From: Gossypium raimondii
Taxonomy: Eukaryota; Streptophyta; Magnoliopsida; Malvales; Malvaceae
Assembly: GCF_025698545.1 (NCBI RefSeq)
Contig: NC_068570.1
Coordinates: forward strand, 52,409,924-52,473,923
Direction: 5' to 3'
Length of the DNA: 64,000 bases
Position numbers and translations under genes: made by a program. This document shows positions 49,019 through 61,045 of this stretch, piece by piece (the stretch's first letter is position 1; each line of letters opens with the position of its first letter). A model generated the notes under the pieces. The model was given only the letters and a program-made list of their open reading frames with translations, had not been told where the DNA came from and searched no databases.

Positions 49019-49765
49019 TGAAACATCCCACACCCGGTCCAATCACCGGATCTAAATGTGTGATGTCACATTATGTTGCCAAAGCAACTCAATCTAACTT
49101 ACTTCTTTTATCATATCATTTAGAGCATAATTATTATTCATATCAAAACAATCATTCAATTCAATCACAATCTTACATTCATAGTGTGTAGTAATTTAAT
49201 TCATCGAGTTACTAGGTGATAGTAAGTTAATTTAGGAGTTGAAACTCAAATGCAACCTCAATTATCAAGTTTCAATGTTGTGTCTCGAAACAGGGGACTT
49301 CTTGTCTCGAGACAGGCTTCCATTTGTTTTAGGTATTTTTGCTTTGAATTTAAACTGTCTTGAAATTGTGTCTCGAGGCAAAGTCTCTTATGTCTCGAGA
49401 TTGGATCTTGTGACTAGCCTCCCCTATTTTCATACTTTAGCTTCGATGTTTGAATGTCTCGAGACAAGACAAGGGGTTCTTGTCTTGAGATCTGGAGCAG
49501 GGCAAAACTAATTTAGCTTCAAAGTTTACTTGTCTTGAGATAAAAACCAGTTGTCTCGAGGCTTAAGTAAAATTGTCTTCAGACTAACTTGCCAAGTCTC
49601 GAGGCGGTAAACATTTAAGTTGAAATATAAGGTAAATTTTATTGTTATGGCCTCGAGACTGCATATTTTTAACAATGGTCTTTGTCAAGATCTAGTATTT
49701 GGCTGAGCATAAACTAATGGGGTAGAACTTCGTAATAGACTTTGGACCTTTAACTTTCAAAATCA
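49019..49765 (+). mobile_element. Gypsy-LTR-like fragment with TCTCGAGA word cluster
   Basis: It starts TGAAACATCCCACACCCGG, typical of gypsy LTR starts (TGTAACATCCC...). Between 49278 and 49610 it carries about ten TGTCTCGAGAC words or near variants (exact GTCTCGAGAC at 49304 and 49456). The right border is uncertain and no target duplication was found. Confidence 0.5.
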
Positions 49766-50209
49766 AACAATCAAGGTACTGTTAAGAGCCAGATCCATGA
49801 TCAGTTCAACGCAATAAATTTCTTCAACAAATTACAAACAAAGTTTCCAACGATCTCTCACCGACTCAGCATGTAAACCATCCTTATTCGAAGCAAAGGA
49901 GGCATCTCAAAAAGTGCCTTAAAAATCTCATCATTAGAACTTGCCACTGATAGTAAAGCATCCACTAATTACCCTTTCACACGTGTAGAGATTTGAAAGA
50001 AAAAGAAAAGAAAAGAAAAACATCAAAACACCATTCTCCATCTTCCAATTTTAGTGCCTCAGTTCTGATTGCTCTGTTTCTGCCCATCGTTCTACTATAA
50101 TAATACTTAGTATTACGATCACCATTCATTAACAATTTGCACCTACGCTTTTGCTGCTACAATATTTCTTCATAACCTACAACCTCTCTTACTTAGTTTT
50201 TTATTCTGT

Positions 50210-51900
50210 GTGATGTATACGTTAATTGTATGTATCGATTAAAATGTATTGATTTTTTATTTTTATAATTTTTATGAATAATATTAAAAATCAAAGATAA
50301 TATTTTAATGAAATTGTTGAAATTTAATGATAATATTGCGTGAAATTTAATATAAAAACTGGACATTACATAAAAGATAAGATTATTTTATTTTATTAAA
50401 TTGATAGAAGGAAAAAACTACATAAACAGATATATTGACATGCAAATTCCAAAAATCAATATTCATATATGTAACTTATATACTGAGATGAATGAAGAAG
50501 GAATAAAGTACAAAATATTAAAATTTATAAAATGTTAAATGTATTTAAATTAGTCCTCTTTTATTAAATGGGTCAATTTAGTCCTTTACTATTAGAAAGA
50601 ATTCAAAAGTTCAAATTGTAATAGAGTTATCATTTAATGTATCAAAATGTCTTGAAAATTATTCATTCAACTACAGTTCAATTTTAAACAAAAATTTCAT
50701 TTACGAATGATAAAAGCTTTAAAAATATTAACTTTATTAAATGGTAAGTGTTAACTCTATTCCAATTTGGCTTTGTTTGATTCTTTTTAATAGTACAAGG
50801 ACTATATTGATTTATTTAATAATAGATGAACTAATTTGATCAAGTCCTTGTAATAGAGAAACCTCCATTTACATTCACAAAATTCAAAGTTAACAATTTT
50901 AAATTAACGTTTTAATGATATCCAAAATAGAAAAAAGACTTATAATTAAAATTGGTTTCAACTATGGTAGGAATAATTTTATATATAATCAAAATTTAAT
51001 TTATTTATTTAATAAATATTTCAAAGAATATATTGTCTACAATATATATAAGCAATTAATTATTTTTTAAATTAAAAAATGCAAAAATAATTTTATACTT
51101 TTTAATACCATTTAATTTTTAAATAAAATTTATATCTTTTTAATTTTTAAAATTTAAAATTTAATTAATTGTTGACATGGCATCTATGTAGCAACTCACG
51201 TGTATGTCATATCAGTAAAATGAATGGGTGTTAACTTTTCTATCCATTTTAGAGTAATTTGACAAACAGTATAAATTTAATGACTAAAAAAGATAAAAAA
51301 AAAAATAAATGGAGGGCTAAATGACTTTTTTTTTTTTTTGTGTAAAGTTGGAGAGTAGTGAAAAAATGTGGGATAACATTTGCAAACTCAGGCGACTGAG
51401 AAACTAGTTTGTTGTGAACTGAACTAGGCATATATATGATACACACGGTCCATAGGGACAGATACTAGCAACATAATATTCCTACACAAAGCCAATGATG
51501 AAAAGAAAGAGTTAGCCTTAGCCGGCATGTACGTATGTACGTATTTGATCCATCCATCCGCCCCCCCTAGTTAACAATGATGCATCAGGTACAAACAATA
51601 CCCTAATTAAAGACAAGGTCCAAATGATCTGCATGTTCTTTTTTCTTTTTTGAGTAAAAGATGGTCTGCATGTTAGTGATTATTTGATTAAAATGCTTTA
51701 ACTTGAATAGTTTATCAAAGGACTGAAGATTTGCAGCAGCTTCTAAGATTTAAGATTATGCAGCTAATTCGCAGTGCAACTCCACAAAAAAAAGAAAAGT
51801 AATTATATATGTTTACTTTCTCGCTATATGTGCGAGTGGAGGGGATATATATCAAAACATGGACAAGGCTACAATATATATAATATACATGGCCACTTTG
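50210..51900. other. AT-rich gene-free interval with a MITE-like stretch
   Basis: From 50540 to 50860 the sequence has roughly inverted phrases (AAATTAGTCCTCTTTTATTAAATGGGTC on the left; ATTTAATAATAGATGAACTAATTTGATC on the right), suggesting a MITE. No gene is seen elsewhere. ACGTACGT-rich words occur near 51530. Confidence 0.4.
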
Positions 51901-51918
51901 AAGGCAAACCCTTATTAA

Positions 51919-52191
51919 TTAGTGCAAAATATAGGTATATATATGGTTATGTAGAATAGGAATATAGATCAACTGCACGCCTTGTCTATGAACCCCATAT
52001 TCCTTTTCAATCCACTCACCCAGCAGGCGCAGTACATCGTCTTCCAAATATCGATGTTCCAAATGTAATATTATATAATAGAGAGAGTGGGGGAGGGTGG
52101 AGGTGAGGGGCATTACCGGTTCCACTGCATAGATGAAGCATCCAAATCCCAAACACTGTTGGCATCTGCAGCTTTCATCTGTGCATGCCAT
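51919..52191 (-). CDS. Possible small Cys-rich protein, unknown family
   Basis: An ATG at 52191 opens a frame starting MACTDESCRCQQCLGFGCF (two CxxC/CxC-like pairs in 20 residues). It continues to about 51919 as 90 codons, including YLEDDVLRLLGEWIEKEYGV, which looks like a real amphipathic helix. A donor-like site follows codon 25 (GAACCG/GTAATG at 52117/52116), so the reading frame beyond it may be intronic. A TATATAA box on the minus strand at about 52298 fits a start roughly 75 bases before the ATG. I do not recognise the family. Confidence 0.4.
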   Translation of the reverse strand: MACTDESCRCQQCLGFGCFIYAVEPVMPLTSTLPHSLYYIILHLEHRYLEDDVLRLLGEWIEKEYGVHRQGVQLIYIPILHNHIYTYILH

Positions 52192-53035
52192 TCCCTTCCA
52201 ACAACTCCAAGACAAAACATATCTTGAATGATAGAGAGAGAGAATGTCTGTCTGCCTGTCTGTCTTTGTCACACATTATTGTTCGATCAAAGCATTATAT
52301 AGGAGCTCCTAAGATTGTTCCCTATTCTATGATTCTATCCCTTGTCTTTTACCCCTTACTCTCACCCTCCCCTCTTCCTCTTTCTCTGTCTCCTAATCAC
52401 ATCTTTAGATACTGGATAATTGCGAATGATTTTGATTAAATTGTAAATTTAAAAGAGTCAAATTTTTCAATAAGATAAAACTCTTCCAAAATTATTGTTC
52501 TTTATTCATAAAACTTAAACTCAAAATTTTATTTAAAATACATAAATTTCTTATTACTCTCACCTCACAACTACTAATTAAAGCTTTTAAAAAGAAGGAA
52601 TTTGATGTAGTGGAATTGTTTATGGAAAAACCCCACTAAGAAGGGCCACCACCATCCCACGGTCTCTCCAAAGCTAAAAAGAAGCATTGGATTGGGGGCA
52701 AGGTAGCTAGGTGACAGAGAGCATCCCCAATCTATTAAATTCCTCCAAACATACCCTTCCAAATTCCAATCCATATATCCATGTGCCACTTTCAACATTC
52801 TTTTGGACTCTTTTTCTCCTTTAAACGTTGATTTTGCCTCTCTTCACTTGCACTAACCAAAGTACTACTACCCCTAAGATTGGCCATATAACCTTTTCCT
52901 TTTGGAATTTTGCCCCTTAGCTACCGATTCTATTCCTTTTCTAAAAATCATTTTAGAATTTCATCGAACAACTAAAACTGCATGCCTTAAACTAATTCAA
53001 GCAAAAGCTACGGGGGACACATGCTACCGACATCC
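52192..53035. other. Divergent intergenic region between two small genes
   Basis: It holds the upstream DNA of the possible minus-strand gene and of the plus-strand gene at 53089. A CTGTCTGTCTGC-type simple repeat lies at 52247-52266. No other gene is recognised. Confidence 0.45.
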
Positions 53036-53043
53036 TATAAATA
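53036..53043 (+). promoter_or_regulatory. TATA box of the 53089 gene
   Basis: CCTATAAATACACG is a canonical plant TATA box, 46-53 bases before the ATG. It implies a short leader of about 20-25 bases. Confidence 0.7.
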
Positions 53044-53088
53044 CACGTAAACCCTTTAAACGTCTCCTTAGGCATTGCTGGTAGCAAA

Positions 53089-53544
53089 ATGGGAAGGGAA
53101 AGCATGAATGATCCAATCGTAACCCAATCATCGATTGCGCTGCTGCAAGAGAGGTTTAGGCAGTTGGAGAGGATGAAAGAGATGAGAGAAGAGAGGGAAC
53201 TGCTAAGAAAGCTGGCGGAGCCTAAACAATGCAACAACCCCACTTGTTATGAGCCATCAGGGTTGCTGTTCTTTCACTTGTTGACCACACCAAGACCAAG
53301 GTCACCACCATCACCACCACCTCGTCAAGTACCTAACATGTTATCACTCTGGTCTGGTTTACGGTCGGGGGCCAATTGGCCTCCTCCTCCAAGTTCTACT
53401 TTTGGGTACATGGAGACCCCACTTTTTGGTTTGTTGCCAACAACAACAGTCACAGGGAAATATTCGCCCACTTTGCATGTCTCTCTCAACAAATCCCAAG
53501 ATTCGGATTACAATGACGATATCGATACTTCTCTTCATCTGTAA
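53089..53544 (+). CDS. Plant-specific small protein of unknown function
   Basis: A single-exon, 151-residue frame starts with MGRESMNDPIVTQSSIALLQ. Residues about 12-45 form a charged helix rich in Glu/Arg (QERFRQLERMKEMREERELL), likely a coiled coil. Residues 69-80 and 97-104 are Pro-rich (PRPRSPPSPPP, WPPPPSS). The end is acidic (SDYNDDIDTS). I recall similar NDPxVTQSSIALLQERFRQL proteins in other dicots, with no known function. The good TATA box, clean ATG and lack of lesions support a real gene. No signal peptide or membrane segment is seen. Confidence 0.75.
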   Translation: MGRESMNDPIVTQSSIALLQERFRQLERMKEMREERELLRKLAEPKQCNNPTCYEPSGLLFFHLLTTPRPRSPPSPPPRQVPNMLSLWSGLRSGANWPPPPSSTFGYMETPLFGLLPTTTVTGKYSPTLHVSLNKSQDSDYNDDIDTSLHL

Positions 53545-54619
53545 CCAATGATATATATATTAACCAGTAATATTTAGTGAAAGAGTTGGATTATATATAG
53601 TAGCAATTCATATCTTCCATCGGGTATATTTTATTAATTTTCCTTCATGTTCTCTCTTATATATAAATATAATTAAGCTGAAATTCCCAAATTTTGATCT
53701 CTTGATAATTAAGTTGCAAGGCTAAAAAGCAATAATAATTTCTAACAAACCTAGAAGAGTGCTATTCATTCAAAAACTAGTAAATATGATAGTGCTATTA
53801 CTCTTTACCAATTATGTACTATAACAATAACTATTGCATCTACTGGTTCATGTATATATACATTTGGTGATTTCACATTTTATGAATTCCACAATAGATA
53901 CCATCTATAACTAAGTGTATTCATTACCCAAACAAGGAGGGAGGATAAGGATGAATATTATATTTTTAATGAAACAAGTTTAAAGAAATTTTAAATGAAC
54001 CGACATATTTTATGTTGTTGGTTATATTATGATTTTATTATTTATTAAGATATAAATATTTAAGAAAAAATTTATTATTTTAGTTTTAAATATCACATTT
54101 TATTTTTATATAATAAATTTATATTTCATATAAAATTTTATAAATGATACATTTGTATAATTCAATATAATATATTATATGTATATTATTCATACATTTA
54201 TTGTGGTTAATTTATTGATTATGAAAAAAAGGAAAAAAATAAAATTAACGAGTACATAAATTCTATCTTTAATAATGAATACAAAACTTTATTATTATAA
54301 TATTTGAATTATTAAAACAATATATATTTTAATTATACTTATTAGTTTTAAGTAATTATACTTATTAATTATTATGAATAATGTTCATTTACATAAGGAA
54401 AATTATTTTATTTACTAAATTACAAAATTTAAACACAAAGACATATGCAACATATGCTACACTAAAATTTAGTTTAAATATTACTTTAATTGATTATGTA
54501 TATTCTATACACTATCAATGAGTTAGATAATAATTTATCATTAAATATTTTTCTTTAAAAAGTTCACCTAATTTTATTTTTAAAATATGTTATAATTTGA
54601 CTCACTAAATGTTAATGTT
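53545..54619. other. AT-rich 3' flank, no gene
   Basis: About the first 150 bases are probably the 3' untranslated region of the preceding gene. The remainder is very AT-rich with no recognised feature. Confidence 0.5.
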
Positions 54620-57600
54620 AGTTGGAACATTTTCAACAATATTTATAATGTTTCAATAACTATAAATGAAAGGATATAATTAATTAAAAGTTATATCTGT
54701 TGGTTAGTGGTCAAAAGTTATATCACTTGATTTTTGACAAAGAATTATAATTATTCAAACAATAATACTTAAATAGTTATGATATTAGATGAATAATTAG
54801 GTCTCTTTTAAATATGTTATTACTCGGAAAAGTTACTTATTGAAAGATATCTCTACGAAGAGACATGAAAATTCATACAAATAGGAATGAGATTTCATTT
54901 GGAAATCATACCAACAAGTTCTAAAAATTCTCTATCTTTCCTCCATCTTCTAATATTATTAGATTGTTCCATAAAGAATTACTGCTCAGTGCTAAATGGA
55001 CTATTTTCGTCAGTGCAAAATGCAAATAGTCATCGAGCTTCATTGTATCCTTGAGATTCATTTGCTTGAAACTCATTTGCACACCGAGTATAGGTGGGGG
55101 AAAATAGAACCTTAAAGATAGTGGCTTGATACACACCTTGGAGCATTGTCTTATTTCTTCATTTTCTATTCGAGTTGTTTGTGTTTAGTTTGTGTGTTCG
55201 AGATTTTTCTCATCGAAGTTTTGTAATGACAATTTTAAGGTTCCATTTTTCATGATGACTACTACAACACATGAAAGTGGAACAATAAGGGAGTTGGCTT
55301 CCAACTTTGTCAAGCTTGATCAGTTTAATGGTGGCAATTTTCGAAGATGGCAGAAAAAGATGCACTTCTTATTATCAATTTTGAAGATTGCCTATGTTTT
55401 GGATACTCCAAGACCAAAAGAGAATGAAAATGAATCTGTTGCTGCAACCCAAGAAAAGGAAAAAAAATGGGACAATGTTGATTACATGTGCATAGGCCAC
55501 ATATCGAATGGTTCATCGATGGTTTGTCCAACACCTACCAAAAAGAGGTCATTGCTAAGGAACTATGGGACAAATTGGAGATAAGATACGTGATAAAAAA
55601 TGCTACAAGTAAGAAATTTCTTGTTAGTCATTTCATTAGTTATCAAATGATTGATGGTTGTTCTGTTATGGAACAATTTTGTGATATTGAAAAATGTTGA
55701 ATTAGTTTAAGCAATATGATATTAAAATGGATGAAATGATTGTTGTATCCTCTATAATAGATAAACTTCCTCTATCTTAGAAAGACTTTAAAAGAAGTTT
55801 AAAACATAAGAAAGAGGAAATATCTCTTGAGGCTTTGGCAAATCATCTTGTTATAAAGAAGAATATCGAAAACAAGATCAGAACCTAGATTCTGAAAATG
55901 CCAAAGTACATGTTACGGAAGAAGTACAGACTACTAAACCATCCAATAGAAAGTTCATACAGGCTGCCAGAGCATTTAAGTTAAAAAAGAAACAAAAACG
56001 CTCTTGTTACCATTTTGGCAAGCCATGACATTCAAGAATGAATGTCGAGTCTTAAAGAAGAAAAGTTCTTTTAAGGCCGATAATAATAAAAAGTTCATTG
56101 CCATGATTTTTGAAATTAATATGGTACAAGATGGTAATGCATAGTAGATTGATACTGGAGCAACCAAAGATGTGTGCAAAGATAAAATCATGTTCACACA
56201 AAGTTCACACAATGTGAATATGGCAATGACTTGTACATGAGAAATTCTTCCACTGCAGCAATCAAAGGCAAAGAGTCTGTTGAACTACAATTCACTTTTG
56301 GAAAGGCTTTAACCTTGAATGATGTATACTATGTACCAGAAGTTAGGAAGAATTTAGCGTGAGGAAGTTTGTTAAATAAGTTTAGTTTCAAACTCGTTTT
56401 TGAGGCAGATAAGTTTATTCTAACTAAGAGAAGAATTTTTGTAGGGAAAAGGTATATGTATGAGGGAATGTTCAAACTCAAAATTATTAATAAGAATAAA
56501 AATATTGTTTCGCTTACATGATTGAATCTTCTTGTTTATGGCATTATAGATTAGGTCATTTAAATTATAGAAAATTAAATGACATGCATAAGTTAGATTT
56601 AATTCTGCTTTTAATAATATTATTAAAAATACAATACATGTACATTGACTAAAATTACTAAAACTCCTTCCTTAAGGTTAAAAGGAAAACAAAATGTTTG
56701 ATTTGATACATAGTGATTTATGTGACATGCATAATACTTCTACATTAGGTGGAAAGAAATATTTTGTTACTTTTATTGATGGCTGTACTAGATATTGCTA
56801 TGTATATTTATTGCATTCAAAAGATGAAGTGCTTGATAAATTTAAAGTTTATAAACCTAAAGTTGAAATTCAATGTGGATCATTTATCAAGTAGTTAAGA
56901 TCGGATAGAGGTGGAGAATACAATAATCCAACTTATTTTGAATCCACTAGGATTATCCATCAAGTTTCAGCCCCTTACACACCACAAAAAAATGGTGTAG
57001 CTGAAAGGAAAAATAGAGTCTTGACTGAAATGGTATATTTAATGTTATCATATTCAGGTCTTGGACAAGGTTTTCGGGGAGAAGTTGTTCTAATAGCTTG
57101 TCACATATTGAATAGAGTTTCTAATATGGAAACTAAAATAATCCCTTATGAACAATGGAAGAAAAGGAAACCAAACATTAATTATTTGAAGGTTTAAGGT
57201 TGTAGAGCTATTTTCAAAGTTCCAACACCTAAACGTAAAAAGTTCGGTGATAGAGGAATTGAATACATATTTATAGAAGATGCACATAATAGCAAGGCAT
57301 ATAGGTTCATGGTAATTGAACCAAATGATTCAATTTCAGTTAATATTGTTATTGAATTAAGAGATGCTATTTTGATGAAAATAAATTTAATTCTATTTCA
57401 AGATAATTAGAGCCACAACAATTAATTCATTCTTCAAATGAGAATGAGATTTCATTGGAACAAGTTGATAATAATGATGAATCTTGTCAAGAATTAAGAA
57501 GAAGTAAAAGGATTAAAAATTTCAAAGATTTTTGACCAGATTTCATTATGTTTCTTGTAGAAGGTAAAGGTGAAAGTATAGACGATAAGAGACTTTATTG

Positions 57601-60219
57601 TTATAATACAGAACCTGATCCTATTACATTTGAAGGAGTAATGAAGTCCCAATACTTTGCTTTTTGGAAAGAAGTAATAAATGATGAGATGGGTTTAATA
57701 ATGAGAAATCAAACTTGGATCTTAGTTGATCTTCCATCGGGTTTCAAACTAATAGGTTGTAAATGGATCTTCAAAAAGAAAATGAAGGTCGATGGAACCA
57801 TTGATAAATTTAAAGTAAGGTTGGTAGCCAAATGTTTTACACAAAAACAAGGTATTTATTACTTTAATACATATGCTCTAGTAGCAATAATTGCTACGAT
57901 TAGACTTTTAATATCACTTACCTCAATGTATAAATTGGTTGTTCACCAATTAGATGTTAAAACAACATTTTTAAATGGTGAATTGAAATATGAAGTGTAC
58001 ATGGAACAACCAGAAGGATTTGTTGTTCCAGGACAAGCATAAGGTATGTAAGCTTGTTAAATTTCTATATGGGCTTAAACAAGTACAAAAGCAATGACAC
58101 CGGAAGTTTGACAAGGTTCTTCTGGCTAATGACTATAAAATAAATGAATCTGATAAGTGCATATATAAAAAATTTGAAAATAGAAAATGTGTCATAATTT
58201 GCTTATATGTAGATGACATGCTTATATTTGGCACAAATTTTGAACAAATAGAAAGCACAAAGAATTTTTTTGTCAAACAACTTTGCTATGAAAGATATGA
58301 GTGTAGCAGATGTTATTCTTGGGATTAAAATAACTTGAGAAGAAAGTATTATAGCTTTATCATAATCACATTAAATTGAAAATATGCTTAAAAGTTTGAT
58401 TTTTCAATTGTATACCAACATCTACACCCATGGATCCTCAAATAAAATTAGTATCTAATGCTGGTAGGAAAATTGATCAATTAAAAAATGCAAATCTAAT
58501 TGGTTGCCTTGTGTACATAATGACTTGTACAAAACCATATATTGCATATGTTGTTGGGAATTTAAGTAAGTACACAAGTAATCTAAGTAGTTTGCATTAG
58601 AAAACTTTAAAAAGAATACTTAGGTACTTAACGAAAACTATTAACTATGGGTTGTGCTATAATAAATAGCTTCAATTTTAGAAGGATATTCAGATGCTAG
58701 TTGGATTACAAGTTTGGAAGATCATGCTTCTACTAGTGGATAAATCTTCATTCTTGGTGGAGGAGTTACTTGGGGTTCCAAGAAACAAACATGTATATCC
58801 CACCATAACAACCAAATTTATTGCATTAACCGCTGCATCTAAAGAACCAAAATGGTTAAGAAATTTGCATTATGATGTACCTATATGGCCTAAACCAATT
58901 TCACATAATTCTATCTGTTGTAATAGTAGGACTACTCTAGCAGAAGCAAATAGCCAAGTATATAATTGAAAGTCTAGACACATTGGATTAAGACATAGCT
59001 ATTTCTGACAATTAATCTTTAATGGAGTGATCACTATTAATTATGTGAGGTCAAGTGAAAATTTGGCGGATCTTTTAACAAAAAGTCTTACTAGAGATGT
59101 AGTCAACAAAACCTCAAAATGGATGAGACTCAAGCCCATTAATTAGAGTCACTAATAATAGAAACTCGACTCAACACTTGGTATAACGTCAAGTGTTTAG
59201 TTCAATGAGACAAAGTACATCATTAGTATGTGACTTCTAGCACTATAAATAAATTCATCCTAAGATTAAAGTGTTAGGTATCTGTAATGATAAGGGAAGG
59301 ATGAGTAATTAGTCTTAATGGATCCGTAACATAAATATGTTAGAGTGTTATAATTATAAGAACACTTTTGATGGGATCTACTTATGTGGGTGTGAAGTGT
59401 GGTTACTTCTAAGAGTTTAAAGGCTTGGCTCTAACAACACTCATAAAAAGAGGACACATACACATTGCCATAATAGTGTCTCTAAGTACTATACATTGAC
59501 CAATGTTCAAATCATTATGTGAGATGTGTTCAATTAATCAAATGGAATAACTAGTTCAAAGCTTAGTCTACTATGCAATTTCAATTAACTTTAACATGTT
59601 TTCACTAAGTGAAAGTTCAATCGTGAGACACCTTCATTATGCAAATTGATTTTCAAGAATATCAAAATCTAGAGATTGTTGGAACTTTTTCAACAACGTT
59701 TATAGTATTCCAATAACTATAAATGAAATGGTGTAATTAATCAAAAGTTATATCTTCGGTTATTAGTCAAAAGTTATATCACTTGATTTTTGACAAAGCA
59801 TTATAACTACTCAAACAATATTATTTGAATAGTTATGATATTAGATGAATAATTATGTCTCTTTTAAAAATGTTATTATTCGGAAAAGACACCTATTGAA
59901 GGATGTCTCTATGAAGAGACATGAAAATTCCTATAAATAGAAATGAGATTTCATTTGGAAATCATACCAACAAGTTCTAAAAATTCTATCTTTCCTCCAT
60001 ATTCTAATATTATTAGATTGTTCTATAAAAATTACTGCAAAAATTCTTTATAGAAATTAATTTTCTTGTTATACATTACTCAAAGCTTAGTGGATTATTT
60101 TCGTTAGTACAAAATGTAAATAGTCATTGGGCTTGTATCCTCGAGATTCATTTGCTTGAAACTCATTTGCACACCGAGTATAGGTGGGGGAGAATAGAAC
60201 CTTAAAGATAGTGCTTCAT
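54620..60219 (+). mobile_element. Ty1/copia retrotransposon with both LTRs, inactive
   Basis: The 5' LTR is 54620-55231 (start AGTTGGAACATTT where TGTTGG is expected, end AATGACA). The 3' LTR is 59677 to about 60219 (TGTTGGAACTTTTTC) and stops about 70-80 bases short of the equivalent 5' LTR end. Between them lie gag and pol remnants and a 0.5 kb non-coding stretch. The usual tRNA-Met primer-binding site is not seen after the 5' LTR. The same LTR stands alone at 38786-39417. Confidence 0.88.
55255..59142 (+). pseudogene. Copia gag-pol polyprotein remnant
   Basis: Domains appear in copia order. Gag starts MMTTTTHESGTIRELA (55255) and continues through KKFLVSHFISYQMIDG. A damaged zinc knuckle and protease region lies at 55980-56330. 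Integrase follows (LIHSDLCDMHN near 56700; SDRGGEYNN and TPQKNGVAERKNR to about 57020). Reverse transcriptase is at 57548-58300 (WIFKKKMKVDGTIDKFKVRL, VHQLDVKTTFLNGEL, and an intact YVDDMLIFG at about 58206). A degraded RNase H ends near 59142. The frame is broken by many stops and frameshifts, so it cannot be translated as one protein. Confidence 0.88.
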
Positions 60220-60239
60220 GTGTTCTCTACAACCTTTCT

Positions 60240-61045
60240 TCTAATAAAAAATAAAATAAATTTTGACAATATTTTTTAATTTAGTTACTCAACATGGATT
60301 TTCATCAAGTATGATTGATGTCTTATTTTAATATTATACCACATCATCATCTCAATTTTTTTTTAAAATTTTAAAATATATATTCTAATTCATTTATATT
60401 TTGTATGTTTTAGATATATATATTTTAAATTTCAGATGATAATGTGACATAATCTGAAAGTGTCACTTTATATTTATGAAATCCAAGTTCATGGATTAAA
60501 TTGAGAAAATTTACCAACTTTCAAGATTAATATGGATAAAAATAAGATTCAAGGACCAAATTAAAACAATTTCCAATTCAATGACTAAATGTTACTTTAT
60601 CCTTGTTTTAGTAAGATCCTACCTTGTGAACTTAAGACTTAAAATTAATATCTTGTCACTTTATCTAGGATAAACCAACCTTTAGTCCTTGAATTTGGTA
60701 ATTTTTTAACATATATTTGTCCATATTAGTCCAAAAATTTGGTAACATTTTCCAATTTAGTCTTTTAGTTTGAATTTTGTTAAGGCATGAATATGTGGCA
60801 CTATGAGATTGTGCCATAACTTTACCAAATTTTTAAAATATATATATAATGTAAAAATACTAGAACATTGATAAAAACGATCATAAAGAAATTACAAAAA
60901 TCATTTTAATTTTCTTTCAAGAGATGGCATATAACAATTTTAGGTGCTAAGTTATCATAACTTGAAAGATTCCAAGTTTAAGGACCAAATTAAGAAAATC
61001 ATCACGTTCTAAGAACTAATGCAGATAAAAAATTCTAAAACCAAA
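60240..61045. mobile_element. MITE-like inverted repeat region
   Basis: The left arm near 60665 (TTTAGTCCTTGAATTTGGTAA) and the inverted right arm near 61040-60960 (AATTTGGTTTTAGAATTTTTT, then AATTTGGTCCTTAAACTTGG) pair imperfectly. A further half-copy (GATTCAAGGACCAAATTAA, 60547) lies to the left. It is non-coding and the borders are approximate. Confidence 0.5.

Larger units (their letters stand above)
45360..50200 (-). pseudogene. LINE (non-LTR) ORF2 remnant split by two LTRs
   Basis: Read on the minus strand, pieces fall in LINE order. First is a GDRNTKYYYSRTMGRNR-like motif near 50130-50080. Then comes LSMAGRVTLAKLLLLLIPNY near 48970-48900, followed by a decayed zinc-binding/RNase H-like region. 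Last is a WKHRN*TIFYCAN-like stretch near 45710-45670. Many stops are present. A gypsy LTR piece (49019-49765) and a copia solo LTR (45862-48043) interrupt it. Distances between the first two motifs leave too little room for the usual reverse-transcriptase core, so that part is deleted. Confidence 0.65.
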
